22,462 bases of DNA from VAZQ01 sp035552735 (GTDB lineage Bacteria; Pseudomonadota; Alphaproteobacteria; Rhizobiales; Xanthobacteraceae), in contig DASZKX010000208.1 of the NCBI GenBank assembly GCA_035552735.1, forward strand, positions 1 to 22,462, given 5' to 3'. The notes under the pieces are model-generated. The model searched no databases. It saw only the letters and a program-made list of their open reading frames with translations, and was not told where the DNA came from. A program made the translations under genes and the position numbers. Positions 6,737 to 14,591 of this stretch are shown one piece after another (within the stretch, counting starts at the first letter, position 1; each line of letters starts with the position of its first letter).

Positions 6737-8872
6737 ATGCGACGCATCTGCTTGCAGATCGGCCTGATTGCGGGCTTGGCCGGCGCGCCGGCGCTCGCTT
6801 GCGCGCAGGGCGCGCCCGATCTGCGCCAACCGGCCGGCCCACAATGGCCCGCCATCGGGGGCGACTGGAGCAATTCGCGCTATTCCACGCTCACGCAGAT
6901 CAACCGCGGCAATGTGAAGAATCTCAAGGGCGCCTGGGTGGTGCATCTGGGTTCGGGCCTCGGCCCCAAATATTCGCTGGAGGGAACGCCGGTCATGCGC
7001 GACGGCATTCTCTACGTCTCGACCGGCAACGACGATGTCTATGCGTTCGATGCCACGACCGGCGCGCTCATCTGGGAGCACCGATCCGGGATCGATCAGA
7101 ACATCACCACGGTCTGCTGCGGCTGGGACAATCGCGGCGTCGCGGTGGCGGACGGCAAGGTGTTCATCGGCTATCTGGACGGCAGCTTCGCGGCGCTCGA
7201 TGCCAAGACCGGCGAACTGGTCTGGCAGACGCAGGTCGGAAAATGGCAGGACGGCTACACCATCACCAGCGCGCCGCTCTACTACAACGGCATCATCTAT
7301 ACCGGCATCTCGGGCGGCGACCGCGAGGCGCGCGGCAAGCTCACGGCGCTGGACGCCAACACCGGCAAGGAGCTCTGGCACTGGTGGACGGTGCCGGGAC
7401 CCGCCGAGCTCGGCAGCGACACCTGGCCCGCGGCCACCGATCCGGATCCGATCCGCGTCAACGCCTATCTGCACGGCGGCGCCAATATCTGGAACACGCC
7501 GGCCGTCGATCCCGAGCTCGGCCTTGTTTATTTCTCTACCGGCAATCCGGGCCCGACCGCGGGCGGCATCGGCCGCAACCGGCCCGGCGACAACCTATTC
7601 AGCTCATCCATCGTGGCGCTGCATCTCGACGGCACCTATGCGTGGCACTTCCAGGAGGTGCATCATGATCTGTGGGACTTCGACGCGCCGAGCCCGGTGG
7701 TCCTGTTCGAGCAGAGCTACGGCGGGGTGCAACGCAAAGGCATTGCCCAGGCCGGCAAGACCGGCTGGATCTATATGCTGGATCGCACCAACGGCAAGCC
7801 GCTGATCGGCATCGAGGAGAAACCGGTCGAGACCGACGCGCGATTGTTCTCGGCCCCGACCCAGCCCTATCCGGTCGGCGATGCCGTCATGCCGCAATGT
7901 CCGCAGCCGCTTAAGGGCTGGGTCACCAAGTGCATTTTCGGTACCATCTATGACATGCCGCTGTTGATGTCGCCGGGCGGCAATGGCGGCGTGAACTGGT
8001 CGCCCATGGCCTATAGCCCGCGCACCGGCTACTTCTACGCGACCGCCGCCGACCGCCCGCAGAGCCGCATCGCGCAAGGCACCGGCAAGACCGTCGGCCC
8101 GGCGCTCGGGGCCAAATACGGCGGCACGCTTACCGCAGTCGATTCCCGCACCAACAAGATCGCCTGGCAGAAGCGCATGCCGTATTCGATCGGGCAGGGC
8201 AGCGGCTCCCTGGTGACGGCGAGCGATCTCTTGTTCCACGGCGAGCCCGGCGGCGATTTCCAGGCCTATGACGCCAAGACCGGCGAGCTCTTGTGGCAAT
8301 GGCAGACCGGCGCGGGCGCCGATGCGCCGGCCATCACCTATGAGATCGACGGGACCCAATATGTGGCCATCATGGCCGGAGGCGTCTCGATCCAGACCAC
8401 ATCGGCCAACGGCGACATGCTCTGGGTGTTCTCGCTCAAGGGCTCGCCGGACGATCGGCTGCGTCCGTTCGCGCCGCCCAAGCCGCCGGACAGCGTGGTC
8501 GGCTTCGCCGGTCCGATCGTCAAGACGAGCAGCCTCCAGCTCGAGGACTATCGCTTCAACCCGGCCCGCATTACGGTCACGACCGGCACCAAGGTGACGT
8601 TCAGCAATGCCGGCACGCAGCCGCACAATGCCTCCTCCTCCGACGGCGGCGGCTGGGACACCGGTCTGCTGGCCCGCGGGGAATCCGCGACCGTGACCTT
8701 CAACCGGCCTGGGACCTATTCCTTCTCATGCACGCCCCATCCCTCCATGATCGGTCAGATCATCGTGACCGGACCGGCGCTCGCGGTGGCGCCCGCGACG
8801 GTGGTGGAGGGTCCGGCGGGCAAATCGACCGGAACACCGACATCGATGCCCGCGGATCACGGTGCGCATTGA
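6737..8872 (+). CDS. PQQ-dependent dehydrogenase with fused C-terminal cupredoxin domain
   Basis: 711 residues. Signal peptide 1-23 (cleavage after A-C-A). Residues 35-570 are the eight-bladed quinoprotein propeller: G-G-D-W-S-N-S-R-Y-S (41-50), the vicinal disulfide pair Cys127-Cys128 that stacks on PQQ, G-N-P-G-P (269-273) and H-H-D-L-W-D-F-D (309-316), with Asp314 as likely catalytic base. The H-H-D-L-W-D form resembles membrane glucose dehydrogenase more than methanol dehydrogenase. Residues 595-680 are a type 1 copper domain: Y-R-F-N-P, His630 (Q-P-H-N) and C-T-P-H-P-S-M with Cys665, His668 and Met671, spaced as in amicyanin. Quinohaemoproteins instead carry a cytochrome c domain at this end, so copper may take the electrons here. 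The C-terminal tail (about 681-711) is Pro/Ala/Gly-rich. First gene of an operon with an ABC importer. Substrate: an alcohol or sugar, not determined. Confidence 0.9.
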   Translation: MRRICLQIGLIAGLAGAPALACAQGAPDLRQPAGPQWPAIGGDWSNSRYSTLTQINRGNVKNLKGAWVVHLGSGLGPKYSLEGTPVMRDGILYVSTGNDDVYAFDATTGALIWEHRSGIDQNITTVCCGWDNRGVAVADGKVFIGYLDGSFAALDAKTGELVWQTQVGKWQDGYTITSAPLYYNGIIYTGISGGDREARGKLTALDANTGKELWHWWTVPGPAELGSDTWPAATDPDPIRVNAYLHGGANIWNTPAVDPELGLVYFSTGNPGPTAGGIGRNRPGDNLFSSSIVALHLDGTYAWHFQEVHHDLWDFDAPSPVVLFEQSYGGVQRKGIAQAGKTGWIYMLDRTNGKPLIGIEEKPVETDARLFSAPTQPYPVGDAVMPQCPQPLKGWVTKCIFGTIYDMPLLMSPGGNGGVNWSPMAYSPRTGYFYATAADRPQSRIAQGTGKTVGPALGAKYGGTLTAVDSRTNKIAWQKRMPYSIGQGSGSLVTASDLLFHGEPGGDFQAYDAKTGELLWQWQTGAGADAPAITYEIDGTQYVAIMAGGVSIQTTSANGDMLWVFSLKGSPDDRLRPFAPPKPPDSVVGFAGPIVKTSSLQLEDYRFNPARITVTTGTKVTFSNAGTQPHNASSSDGGGWDTGLLARGESATVTFNRPGTYSFSCTPHPSMIGQIIVTGPALAVAPATVVEGPAGKSTGTPTSMPADHGAH

Positions 8873-8913
8873 TCGACGCGTACCGGAACAACGTAAGCTT
8901 GGATTGACGCTGA

Positions 8914-9909
8914 ATGTTTCACCCTCGACGCTTCGCGCTCACGGCCGCCTGCGCCACCATGATCGCCGCCGGCGCCACCATCTCTTCTGGCGCCAGCGCG
9001 GCCGATCGCATTCGCCTGGTGGCGCAACGCACCGGGTCGCTGGCCTGGGAGCTCGACGTCATCAAGGCGCACGGCCTCGACAAGAAGGCCAATCTCGACA
9101 TCGAGACGCTGGAGCTCGCCAGCACCGAGGCCGGCAAGATCGCGCTCCGGGGCGGCTCGGCCGACGTCATCGTGTCGGACTGGACCTGGGTGGCGCGGGA
9201 GCGGGCCCTGGGCGACGGGCTCGTCTACTACCCCTATCTGAGCACGCTCGGCGCCGTGATGGCGCCGGCGCAATCCCCCATCCGGGACATCGCCGATCTC
9301 AAGGGCAGAAAGCTCGCGGTCGCGGGCGGGCCGATCGACAAGAGCTGGTTGCTGTTGCGCGCTTTGGGGCTGCGCTCCGGTCTCGACCTCAAGACCCAGG
9401 CGACGATCGTCTATGGGGCACCTCCCTTGCTTTCGCAGAAGGCCCTGCAGGGTGAGACGGACGCGACCCTGACGTTCTGGAATTTCTGCGCCGATCTGGA
9501 AGCCCAGGGCCAAAAGCGCGCCATCCCGATGGAGGATGTGCTGCACCGACTCGGCGCCGCCGGGCCGGTGGCGCTGCTCGGCTATGTGTTCGACGGTGCC
9601 TGGGCGGCCCGCAATCGCGCGGCGCTCGACCGTTTCCTCGAGGCCTCGCGCCAGGCAAAGGACATCCTGGCCGGGTCCGAGGCCGAATGGCAGCGGCTGG
9701 CGCCGCGCATCGGCGTGAGCGATGCCGGTACGCTCGCCCTCTACCGCCAGCGCTACAGCGAAGGCATTCCGCGCCGCCCGATCGACGCCGAGGCGGCCGA
9801 TGCGCGGGCGCTCTACAAGATTCTGGCCGATATCGGCGGCGCCGATCTGGTCGGCCCCGGGCAGGAGCTCGATGCCGGAAGCTTCTATCGGCGGGCGGCG
9901 GGGGATTAA
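8914..9909 (+). CDS. ABC transporter substrate-binding protein (NitT/TauT/NMT1-like)
   Basis: 331 residues with an N-terminal signal, M-F-H-P-R-R-F-A-L-T-A-A-C, ending near A-S-A-A-D; the Arg pair makes Tat export possible. The mature protein has the SsuA/NMT1 pattern: I-R-L-V-A-Q-R-T-G-S-L at the start, L-R-G-G-S-A-D-V-I-V-S-D near the middle of lobe 1, and D-L-K-G-R-K-L-A-V-A-G-G-P, the classic hinge-region motif of this family. It would capture a small solute for the permease and ATPase encoded directly downstream; the permease start is 2 bases after this stop. The ligand is unknown. Placement behind a PQQ dehydrogenase suggests a substrate, product or cofactor of that enzyme, but nothing in the sequence proves it. 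Confidence 0.88.
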   Translation: MFHPRRFALTAACATMIAAGATISSGASAADRIRLVAQRTGSLAWELDVIKAHGLDKKANLDIETLELASTEAGKIALRGGSADVIVSDWTWVARERALGDGLVYYPYLSTLGAVMAPAQSPIRDIADLKGRKLAVAGGPIDKSWLLLRALGLRSGLDLKTQATIVYGAPPLLSQKALQGETDATLTFWNFCADLEAQGQKRAIPMEDVLHRLGAAGPVALLGYVFDGAWAARNRAALDRFLEASRQAKDILAGSEAEWQRLAPRIGVSDAGTLALYRQRYSEGIPRRPIDAEAADARALYKILADIGGADLVGPGQELDAGSFYRRAAGD

Positions 9910-9911
9910 GG

Positions 9912-10652
9912 GTGGCGCTGAGGCTCATCTCGCTCGGGCTGCTGATCGCGGCCTGGTCGGTCGGCTCGCACTTCGCGGGCGCGCGCCTGCTGCCGGAGCC
10001 GCAGGCGGTGGCGCTGGCCATCGTGGCGGAGGCGCGCTCGGGAGCGCTCGCCTTCAATCTCGGGGTGACGCTCGCGCGGGTCGCGGCATCGTTCGTCATC
10101 GCCATGGCGCTCGGCACCGTGCTCGGCCTCTTGATGGGCCGCTATCGCAGCGTGGACCGGCTCGGCGATCCCTGGCTGGTCGCGCTGCTCAACCTGCCGG
10201 CATTGGTAATTATTGTGCTCGCCTATATCTGGGCGGGCCTGACCGAGAGCGCCGCGATCGCCGCGGTGGCGCTCAACAAGCTGCCGATCGCCACCGTCAC
10301 GGTGCGGGAGGGTGCGCGCTCGCTCGATGCCGGGCTCGACGAGATGGCGCAGGTGTTCCGCATGGGCCCGTGGGTGCGGCTGCGGCATGTGGTCCTCCCC
10401 CAGCTCGCGCCCTACCTTGCGGCCGCGGCCCGCTCCGGGCTATCGCTGGTATGGAAGATCGTCCTCGTCGTCGAGTTGCTCGGCCGCCCCAACGGGGTCG
10501 GGTTCGAAATCGGGATCGCGTTCCAGCTGTTCGATGTCACGCGCCTCCTGGCCTATGCCGTCGCCTTCGTCGCCGTCATGCTGGTGATCGAAACATTCCT
10601 GGTGCAGCCGCTTGAACGACATGTCTCCCGCTGGCGTCCCAGGAAGGCTTGA
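9912..10652 (+). CDS. ABC transporter permease (NitT/TauT-like)
   Basis: 246 residues with about six hydrophobic segments. The inner-membrane permease fold (BPD_transp_1) is marked by the EAA loop E-M-A-Q-V-F-R-M-G-P-W-V-R-L-R-H-V-V-L-P, which contacts the ATPase. The frame is open upstream across the binding-protein gene. The GTG at 9912, immediately after the TAA of that gene, gives a protein that starts with the first membrane helix (V/M-A-L-R-L-I-S-L-G-L-L-I-A-A-W) and has the expected family length. The 3' end overlaps the ATPase gene by 32 bases, so translation is probably coupled. Confidence 0.88.
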   Translation: MALRLISLGLLIAAWSVGSHFAGARLLPEPQAVALAIVAEARSGALAFNLGVTLARVAASFVIAMALGTVLGLLMGRYRSVDRLGDPWLVALLNLPALVIIVLAYIWAGLTESAAIAAVALNKLPIATVTVREGARSLDAGLDEMAQVFRMGPWVRLRHVVLPQLAPYLAAAARSGLSLVWKIVLVVELLGRPNGVGFEIGIAFQLFDVTRLLAYAVAFVAVMLVIETFLVQPLERHVSRWRPRKA

Positions 10653-11334
10653 AGTCTGCATCAAGCAGAAATTTTTTCGAGCCGCTTCCGGCGACAATCT
10701 GCATGTGCTGGGCGAGCTCGCTTTCACCCTGGCCAACGGCGAGGTCGCCGCGCTGGTTGGCCCCTCGGGCTGCGGCAAGACCACGCTGTTGCGCATAATC
10801 GCGGGCCTCGACCGCGATTACCAAGGCACCGTCCGGCTGCCCGCGCATTGCCGGCTCGGCATGGTTTTCCAGGAGCCGCGTCTGTTGCCGTGGCGCACCG
10901 TCGAGGCGAACGTACGGCTGGCGGCGCCGGACGCGACCGATGCCACCCTCGATGCGCTGTTCCAGACGCTGGGCCTCGCCGCCCACCGCGTCCACTATCC
11001 GGGCGAGCTGTCGCTCGGGCTGGCGCGCCGGGTCGCGCTGGCGCGCGCCTTTGCGGTCGCGCCCGATCTCTTGGTCCTGGACGAGCCGTTCGTCTCCCTC
11101 GACGCCGCTCTGGCGGAACGCCTGCGCGCCGAGCTGGTCGAGCTCGTGACCCGCCGTCCGGTCACCACCTTGCTGGTGACGCACGACGTCGAGGAAGCGA
11201 TCGGGCTTGCCGACCGGCTGCTGGTGATGTCGGGCGGCCCGGCCCGGATCGTCGCCGCCGTTCCGGTCACGCGCCCGCGCGGCAGTCACTCGGCCGAAGA
11301 GATCGCCGCCATCCGCAACGCGATTGCCCTGTAG
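10621..11334 (+). CDS. ABC transporter ATP-binding protein (NitT/TauT-like)
   Basis: About 237 residues. Walker A G-P-S-G-C-G-K-T at 47-54, Q-loop Gln84 (V-F-Q-E-P-R-L-L-P-W, typical of SsuB/TauB), Walker B L-L-V-L-D-E-P at 150-156 and H-loop His188. The ABC signature reads L-S-L-G-L (130-134) rather than L-S-G-G-x: the second signature residue pair is altered, yet the following A-R-R-V-A-L-A-R-A is intact. That may lower ATPase turnover or simply be tolerated. The ATG at 10621 is chosen; a TTG at 10612 in the same frame is possible. It is the last gene of the plus-strand operon and converges on the ABC-2 permease gene 15 bases away. Confidence 0.9.
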   Translation: MSPAGVPGRLEVCIKQKFFRAASGDNLHVLGELAFTLANGEVAALVGPSGCGKTTLLRIIAGLDRDYQGTVRLPAHCRLGMVFQEPRLLPWRTVEANVRLAAPDATDATLDALFQTLGLAAHRVHYPGELSLGLARRVALARAFAVAPDLLVLDEPFVSLDAALAERLRAELVELVTRRPVTTLLVTHDVEEAIGLADRLLVMSGGPARIVAAVPVTRPRGSHSAEEIAAIRNAIAL

Positions 11335-11349
11335 CTTACGGCAATTTGC

Positions 11350-12159
11350 TCACGCCGGCTGTGCGGCGCGCCGCAGCATTCCGCGCTGCGGGTCATAGCC
11401 GATCACCGCCAGCAGAAAGAACACGACCGTCGAGCCCGAAACCACCAGCGCCGAAACCGGATCGAACATCCCGTAGAGCGTAAAGCGGATCAGCTCGACC
11501 GCGTGGGTGAACGGATTGGCCAGGGATATCCAATAGAGCCATTCGGAGCCGCCCTCGCGCAGCTTCCAGAGCGGGTAGAGGGCCGACGAGAAGAAGAACA
11601 TCGGGAACATCACGAAATTCATGGCGCCGGCGAAGTTCTCGACCTGCTTGATGTGGACCGACAGAAACAGCCAGAGCGATCCGAGCATCAGCCCCGACAG
11701 CACCAGCGCGGGCAGGACCGTCAGCCAGCCGCTCCAATCGAACGTCACGTCGAACAGGATGCAGACGCCTAAGAACACATAGCAGGTGATCACCGAAAGC
11801 ACCGTTCCGGCCCCCAGCTTGCAGGCCAGCAGCACCCAGCGCGGCAGTGGCGCGGTGAGCAGGAGCCGCATCACCCCCATCTCGCGGTCGTAGACCATGG
11901 ACAGCGATGATTGCATGCCATGGAACAGGAGGATGATCCCGAGCAGGCCCGGAACGATATAGACCTGATAGGTGATGTAGGTCTTGTAGGGCGGGATGAT
12001 CGAGACGCCGAACACGTCCTGGAAGCCGGCCGCGAACACCGCGAGCCACATCAACGGGCGGATCAGCGCCGACAGCAGCCGGCCGCGCTGCTGCACGAAC
12101 TTGATGATCTCCCGGGTGGTGACGGCGCGCAGCGCGCGGGCGGCGTGGATGAGCTGCAT
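11350..12159 (-). CDS. pedC: ABC-2 type permease of PQQ-alcohol-dehydrogenase-associated transporter (PedC-like)
   Basis: 269 residues with six predicted membrane helices and the ABC-2 exporter permease pattern, including V-Y-D-R-E-M-G-V-M-R-L-L-L-T-A-P-L-P between helices 2 and 3 and A-N-P-F-T-H-A-V-E-L-I-R near the end. The gene order (beta-propeller, binding protein, this permease, with a divergent ATPase) is the set recognised by the protein families PQQ_ABC_repeats, PQQ_ABC_bind, phenyl_ABC_PedC and PQQ_ABC_ATP, known from organisms that oxidise alcohols with PQQ enzymes (for example the ped cluster of Pseudomonas). The transported substrate is unknown. It starts 5 bases after the stop of the binding-protein gene, as part of one operon. 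Confidence 0.87.
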   Translation of the reverse strand: MQLIHAARALRAVTTREIIKFVQQRGRLLSALIRPLMWLAVFAAGFQDVFGVSIIPPYKTYITYQVYIVPGLLGIILLFHGMQSSLSMVYDREMGVMRLLLTAPLPRWVLLACKLGAGTVLSVITCYVFLGVCILFDVTFDWSGWLTVLPALVLSGLMLGSLWLFLSVHIKQVENFAGAMNFVMFPMFFFSSALYPLWKLREGGSEWLYWISLANPFTHAVELIRFTLYGMFDPVSALVVSGSTVVFFLLAVIGYDPQRGMLRRAAQPA

Positions 12160-12164
12160 GGACC

Positions 12165-13373
12165 CTACTTGTTGAGGTGGCAGGAGGTCTCGGGCTCGTC
12201 GTCACCGAGCGTGTCGAGCTCGTTGGTGCGATGCAGGAAGCCCTCGACCGGCGCGCTCGCCACCACCACATAGGGGGCGGCCAGCAGCACCGCCTGCCGA
12301 ACCTGATGGTCCCAGGGGCGTATCCCGACCGCCAACCCCTTGTCGCCGTCGAAGGTGGCGTCGCCGAGAATGAATTTCTTCTGCTGCTGGAAGTCGACCG
12401 AGCGGGTGCGCAATGCGGATTGCACGATCATTTTGACGGCGATCCAGGCCGCCCAGTCGGGCCCCTCCATGTGGCGGCCGCCGGAGCGTTTCTCGAAGCG
12501 CGAATTGACCTGCGGGGCGCCATTGTGCTCCCAGGTCCAATGCCAGGCGACCGGCTCGAGATCGATGCTGCCAACGATCGGGCGCGGGCGCACGGTGTGA
12601 TAAGGCACCTGGCGCACGAAATCGAAGGCTTCGTCGGCCACGAACACGACATCGTAGTCGCGGCTGATGGCGCTGAGCAGCGCCGGATCGTTCTGCTCGC
12701 GCTCGCGCGGATCGGTGCCGGCCTTGAAGTTCTGGTGCGCTACGATGCGGGCGCCGAATTTCTTCGCCGAGTTCTCGAACGCCTTGGTCTTCAAATCGTC
12801 CGCCGGCGCGGGCCCCTGCAAGACCAGGTAATCGCGCCATTTGCGCGAGACCAGGTACTGCACCAGGCCGTCCATGAGCATCGCGCGGCTCGGCATCGTG
12901 TGCACGAATTCCGGCGCGCACAGCTCGCGCCGCAGCGAATCGTCCGGCGTGCTGACGTTGAACAGGAGCGCATCGCGGCCGCGCACCGCCGCCGCCAACG
13001 GCTTGAACGCCTCCGCCGGCACGTCGACCAGGAAGAAGTGGATGTTGCGGCCTTCCAGCGCCTGCTGCACGGCGGGCGCGACCTCGTCGGTCGATTTGAC
13101 CGTGATCCGCTCGAGCACGAAGTCGGTCTTGAGCACGCGGCTCAGCGCCTGCGCCTCGTCGATGCCGACCTGGGCGCCGGCGAACGGATGCTCAGGAGCC
13201 TTGAGGATCAGCCGCTCGAATCCCTTGATCGGCTCGTAGCGCGGATCGCCGTCGATCTCCACGAAGCCGATGGTCAGTTTCTGTTGTGGCTGTTGCGCGG
13301 GCGGGGCGGGCGGCGGAGAGGGCTGCGCCATGGCGATACCGGTGGCGCAGGCGAAGAAGATCGTAGCCCGCAT
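12165..13373 (-). CDS. Periplasmic binding protein of PQQ-associated ABC system (PQQ_ABC_bind-like)
   Basis: 402 residues from the ATG at 13373, which gives the signal peptide M-R-A-T-I-F-F-A-C-A-T-G-I-A-M-A followed by a Pro/Gln-rich linker (P-S-P-P-P-A-P-P-A-Q-Q-P-Q-Q). The rest resembles branched-chain-type periplasmic binding proteins: L-T-I-G-F-V-E-I-D-G-D at the start, then A-L-L-F-N-V-S-T-P-D-D-S-L-R, and a C-terminal W-A-A-W-I-A-V-K-M-I-V. This is the arrangement of the binding protein found in PQQ alcohol dehydrogenase ABC clusters. The start is uncertain. An ATG at 13454 overlaps the stop of the propeller gene by 8 bases and would add 27 residues encoded mostly by a palindromic repeat (13362-13434). 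The ATG at 13373 is itself inside that repeat and has no clear ribosome-binding site. Confidence 0.85.
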   Translation of the reverse strand: MRATIFFACATGIAMAQPSPPPAPPAQQPQQKLTIGFVEIDGDPRYEPIKGFERLILKAPEHPFAGAQVGIDEAQALSRVLKTDFVLERITVKSTDEVAPAVQQALEGRNIHFFLVDVPAEAFKPLAAAVRGRDALLFNVSTPDDSLRRELCAPEFVHTMPSRAMLMDGLVQYLVSRKWRDYLVLQGPAPADDLKTKAFENSAKKFGARIVAHQNFKAGTDPREREQNDPALLSAISRDYDVVFVADEAFDFVRQVPYHTVRPRPIVGSIDLEPVAWHWTWEHNGAPQVNSRFEKRSGGRHMEGPDWAAWIAVKMIVQSALRTRSVDFQQQKKFILGDATFDGDKGLAVGIRPWDHQVRQAVLLAAPYVVVASAPVEGFLHRTNELDTLGDDEPETSCHLNK

Positions 13374-13434
13374 GGAGCGAAGCGTGATGCGGGAGCGGCG
13401 TTCCCGGATTTCGCTTCGCTCCACCCGGGCTACG
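13362..13434. repeat. Palindromic intergenic element (CGTAGCCCG family) at a gene start
   Basis: A 73-base element bounded by CGTAGCCCG and CGGGCTACG. The arms are 13362-13384 and 13412-13434 and match at 21 of 23 positions when one is inverted (the shared inner part is TGGAGCGAAGCG). This is the 'GTAGCCCGGATGGAGCGAAGCG...' palindromic repeat family common in Bradyrhizobium-like genomes. It overlaps the 5' end of the binding-protein gene: the ATG at 13373 lies inside the left arm, and read through from 13454 the element encodes an in-frame V-A-R-V-E-R-S-E-I-R-E-R-R-S-R-I segment. Confidence 0.85.
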
Positions 13435-13446
13435 AAAGATGCATCT

Positions 13447-14436
13447 TCACTCATCGATGACCACGCCCCAGGGAATGCGGCCGACCGGAATCGAGATGAT
13501 CGCCTTGCGGCTCTTCACGTCGATGATGGTGATGTCGTCGCCGAAGCCGTTGGCGACATAAAGCTTGCTCTCGTCCTTGGACATGGTGATGCCCCAGGAG
13601 CGCTTGCCGACCAGGATATAGGCCTCGACCTTGCGGGTCGCCACGTCGACCACCGCTACATGGGCGGCGTGGCCGAGCGTCACGTAGGCGGTCTTGCCGT
13701 CCCGGGTCATGGTGAGGCCGACCGGCGTCACGTCGGTCTTGCGCATGCCGGGGGGGAGGAACTCGATCTTGCCGGTGACGGTGAACTTTTCCCGGTCGAT
13801 GATGTAGACCTCGCCCGACAGTTCGGTCGAGACCCAGAGCTCCTTGCGGTCCGGCGTCGCCGCAAAGCGGCGCGGGCGCGTCCCCACCACGACGTCCTGC
13901 GTCACATATCCGCCCTCGGCGTCGACGGAATGCACCAGGTCGCCGACCTCCGAGGTCACGTAGACGGTCTTCCCGTCCTCGCTGACGAGCACGCCTTCCG
14001 GCTCGGCCCCGGTCGGCACCTCGAAAACCGTGATGTTCTGATCCATGTCGATGATCGACAGGGACGAGCCCTCCTCGTTGGAGACGTAGATGCGGCGCCG
14101 CGCCTCGTCCATGGCGAAGGTCTCGGGGCTCGGTCCGGTATTGATCCGCCCGACCACCTCGAGCTTGGCCACGTCTATGATATCGATCACGTCGTCGTCC
14201 CCGCAGGCGACGTAGAGCTTGCTGTGATCGGCATTGAAATGCATGTCGCGCGGACGCCGCGCGACCTTGATATCCTTGACGACCTGGTAGGATTTCGGAT
14301 CGAGAACGATGAGATTGTTGGTCTTCTCGTTGCTGACGAAAATGAGGCCGGTGTCCTTGGACCAGGCGGGCGCAGGGGCCAGCGCGAGGACGGCGGCGAG
14401 AGGGATCATGGCCAGGGCCGAGCGTCGAAGGATCAC
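13447..14436 (-). CDS. PQQ-associated YVTN beta-propeller protein (PQQ_ABC_repeats-like)
   Basis: 329 residues. A signal peptide (M-I-L-R-R-S-A-L-A-M-I-P-L-A-A-V, cleaved near W-S-K) precedes a seven-bladed propeller of YVTN repeats: K-L-Y-V-A-C-G, R-I-Y-V-S-N-E, T-V-Y-V-T-S-E, E-L-W-V-S-T-E, T-A-Y-V-T-L-G and K-L-Y-V-A-N-G, each followed by an I-I-D-V-type strand. This is the periplasmic propeller that accompanies PQQ-dependent alcohol oxidation clusters; its exact role is not known. The start is a GTG with a weak GAGAG ribosome-binding site; an internal ATG nine codons on would still leave a short signal. The stop overlaps a possible start of the binding-protein gene by 8 bases, suggesting coupled translation in the original arrangement. 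Confidence 0.88.
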   Translation of the reverse strand: MILRRSALAMIPLAAVLALAPAPAWSKDTGLIFVSNEKTNNLIVLDPKSYQVVKDIKVARRPRDMHFNADHSKLYVACGDDDVIDIIDVAKLEVVGRINTGPSPETFAMDEARRRIYVSNEEGSSLSIIDMDQNITVFEVPTGAEPEGVLVSEDGKTVYVTSEVGDLVHSVDAEGGYVTQDVVVGTRPRRFAATPDRKELWVSTELSGEVYIIDREKFTVTGKIEFLPPGMRKTDVTPVGLTMTRDGKTAYVTLGHAAHVAVVDVATRKVEAYILVGKRSWGITMSKDESKLYVANGFGDDITIIDVKSRKAIISIPVGRIPWGVVIDE

Positions 14437-14591
14437 GGATTTCTCTCATGCTTGCGGAGACCAGAGCTTGCTGCCAGCGTAGTCCTGATCGAAGCAGTCC
14501 GGCAAGCCGGATCGGACGGGCGCGGCTGACGAAGCGGCGCGCGTAAATCCAGGGTAAATTCACAAGTCCAAGGGACGGAAATCGAGGCCGA
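14437..14591. promoter_or_regulatory. Divergent promoter region of PQQ-associated ABC system
   Basis: 155 bases between the minus-strand propeller operon and the plus-strand ATPase gene, so promoters for both halves of the same transporter are expected here. It includes a small CCGGCAAGCCGG-type palindrome near 14502-14513. A GAGG ribosome-binding site precedes the ATG at 14592. No clear promoter hexamers are visible. Confidence 0.4.

Noticed and set aside
12177..14529. Long plus-strand open frames opposite the propeller and binding-protein genes
   Set aside because: Antisense shadows of well-supported genes; composition is that of reverse-complement coding in high-GC DNA.
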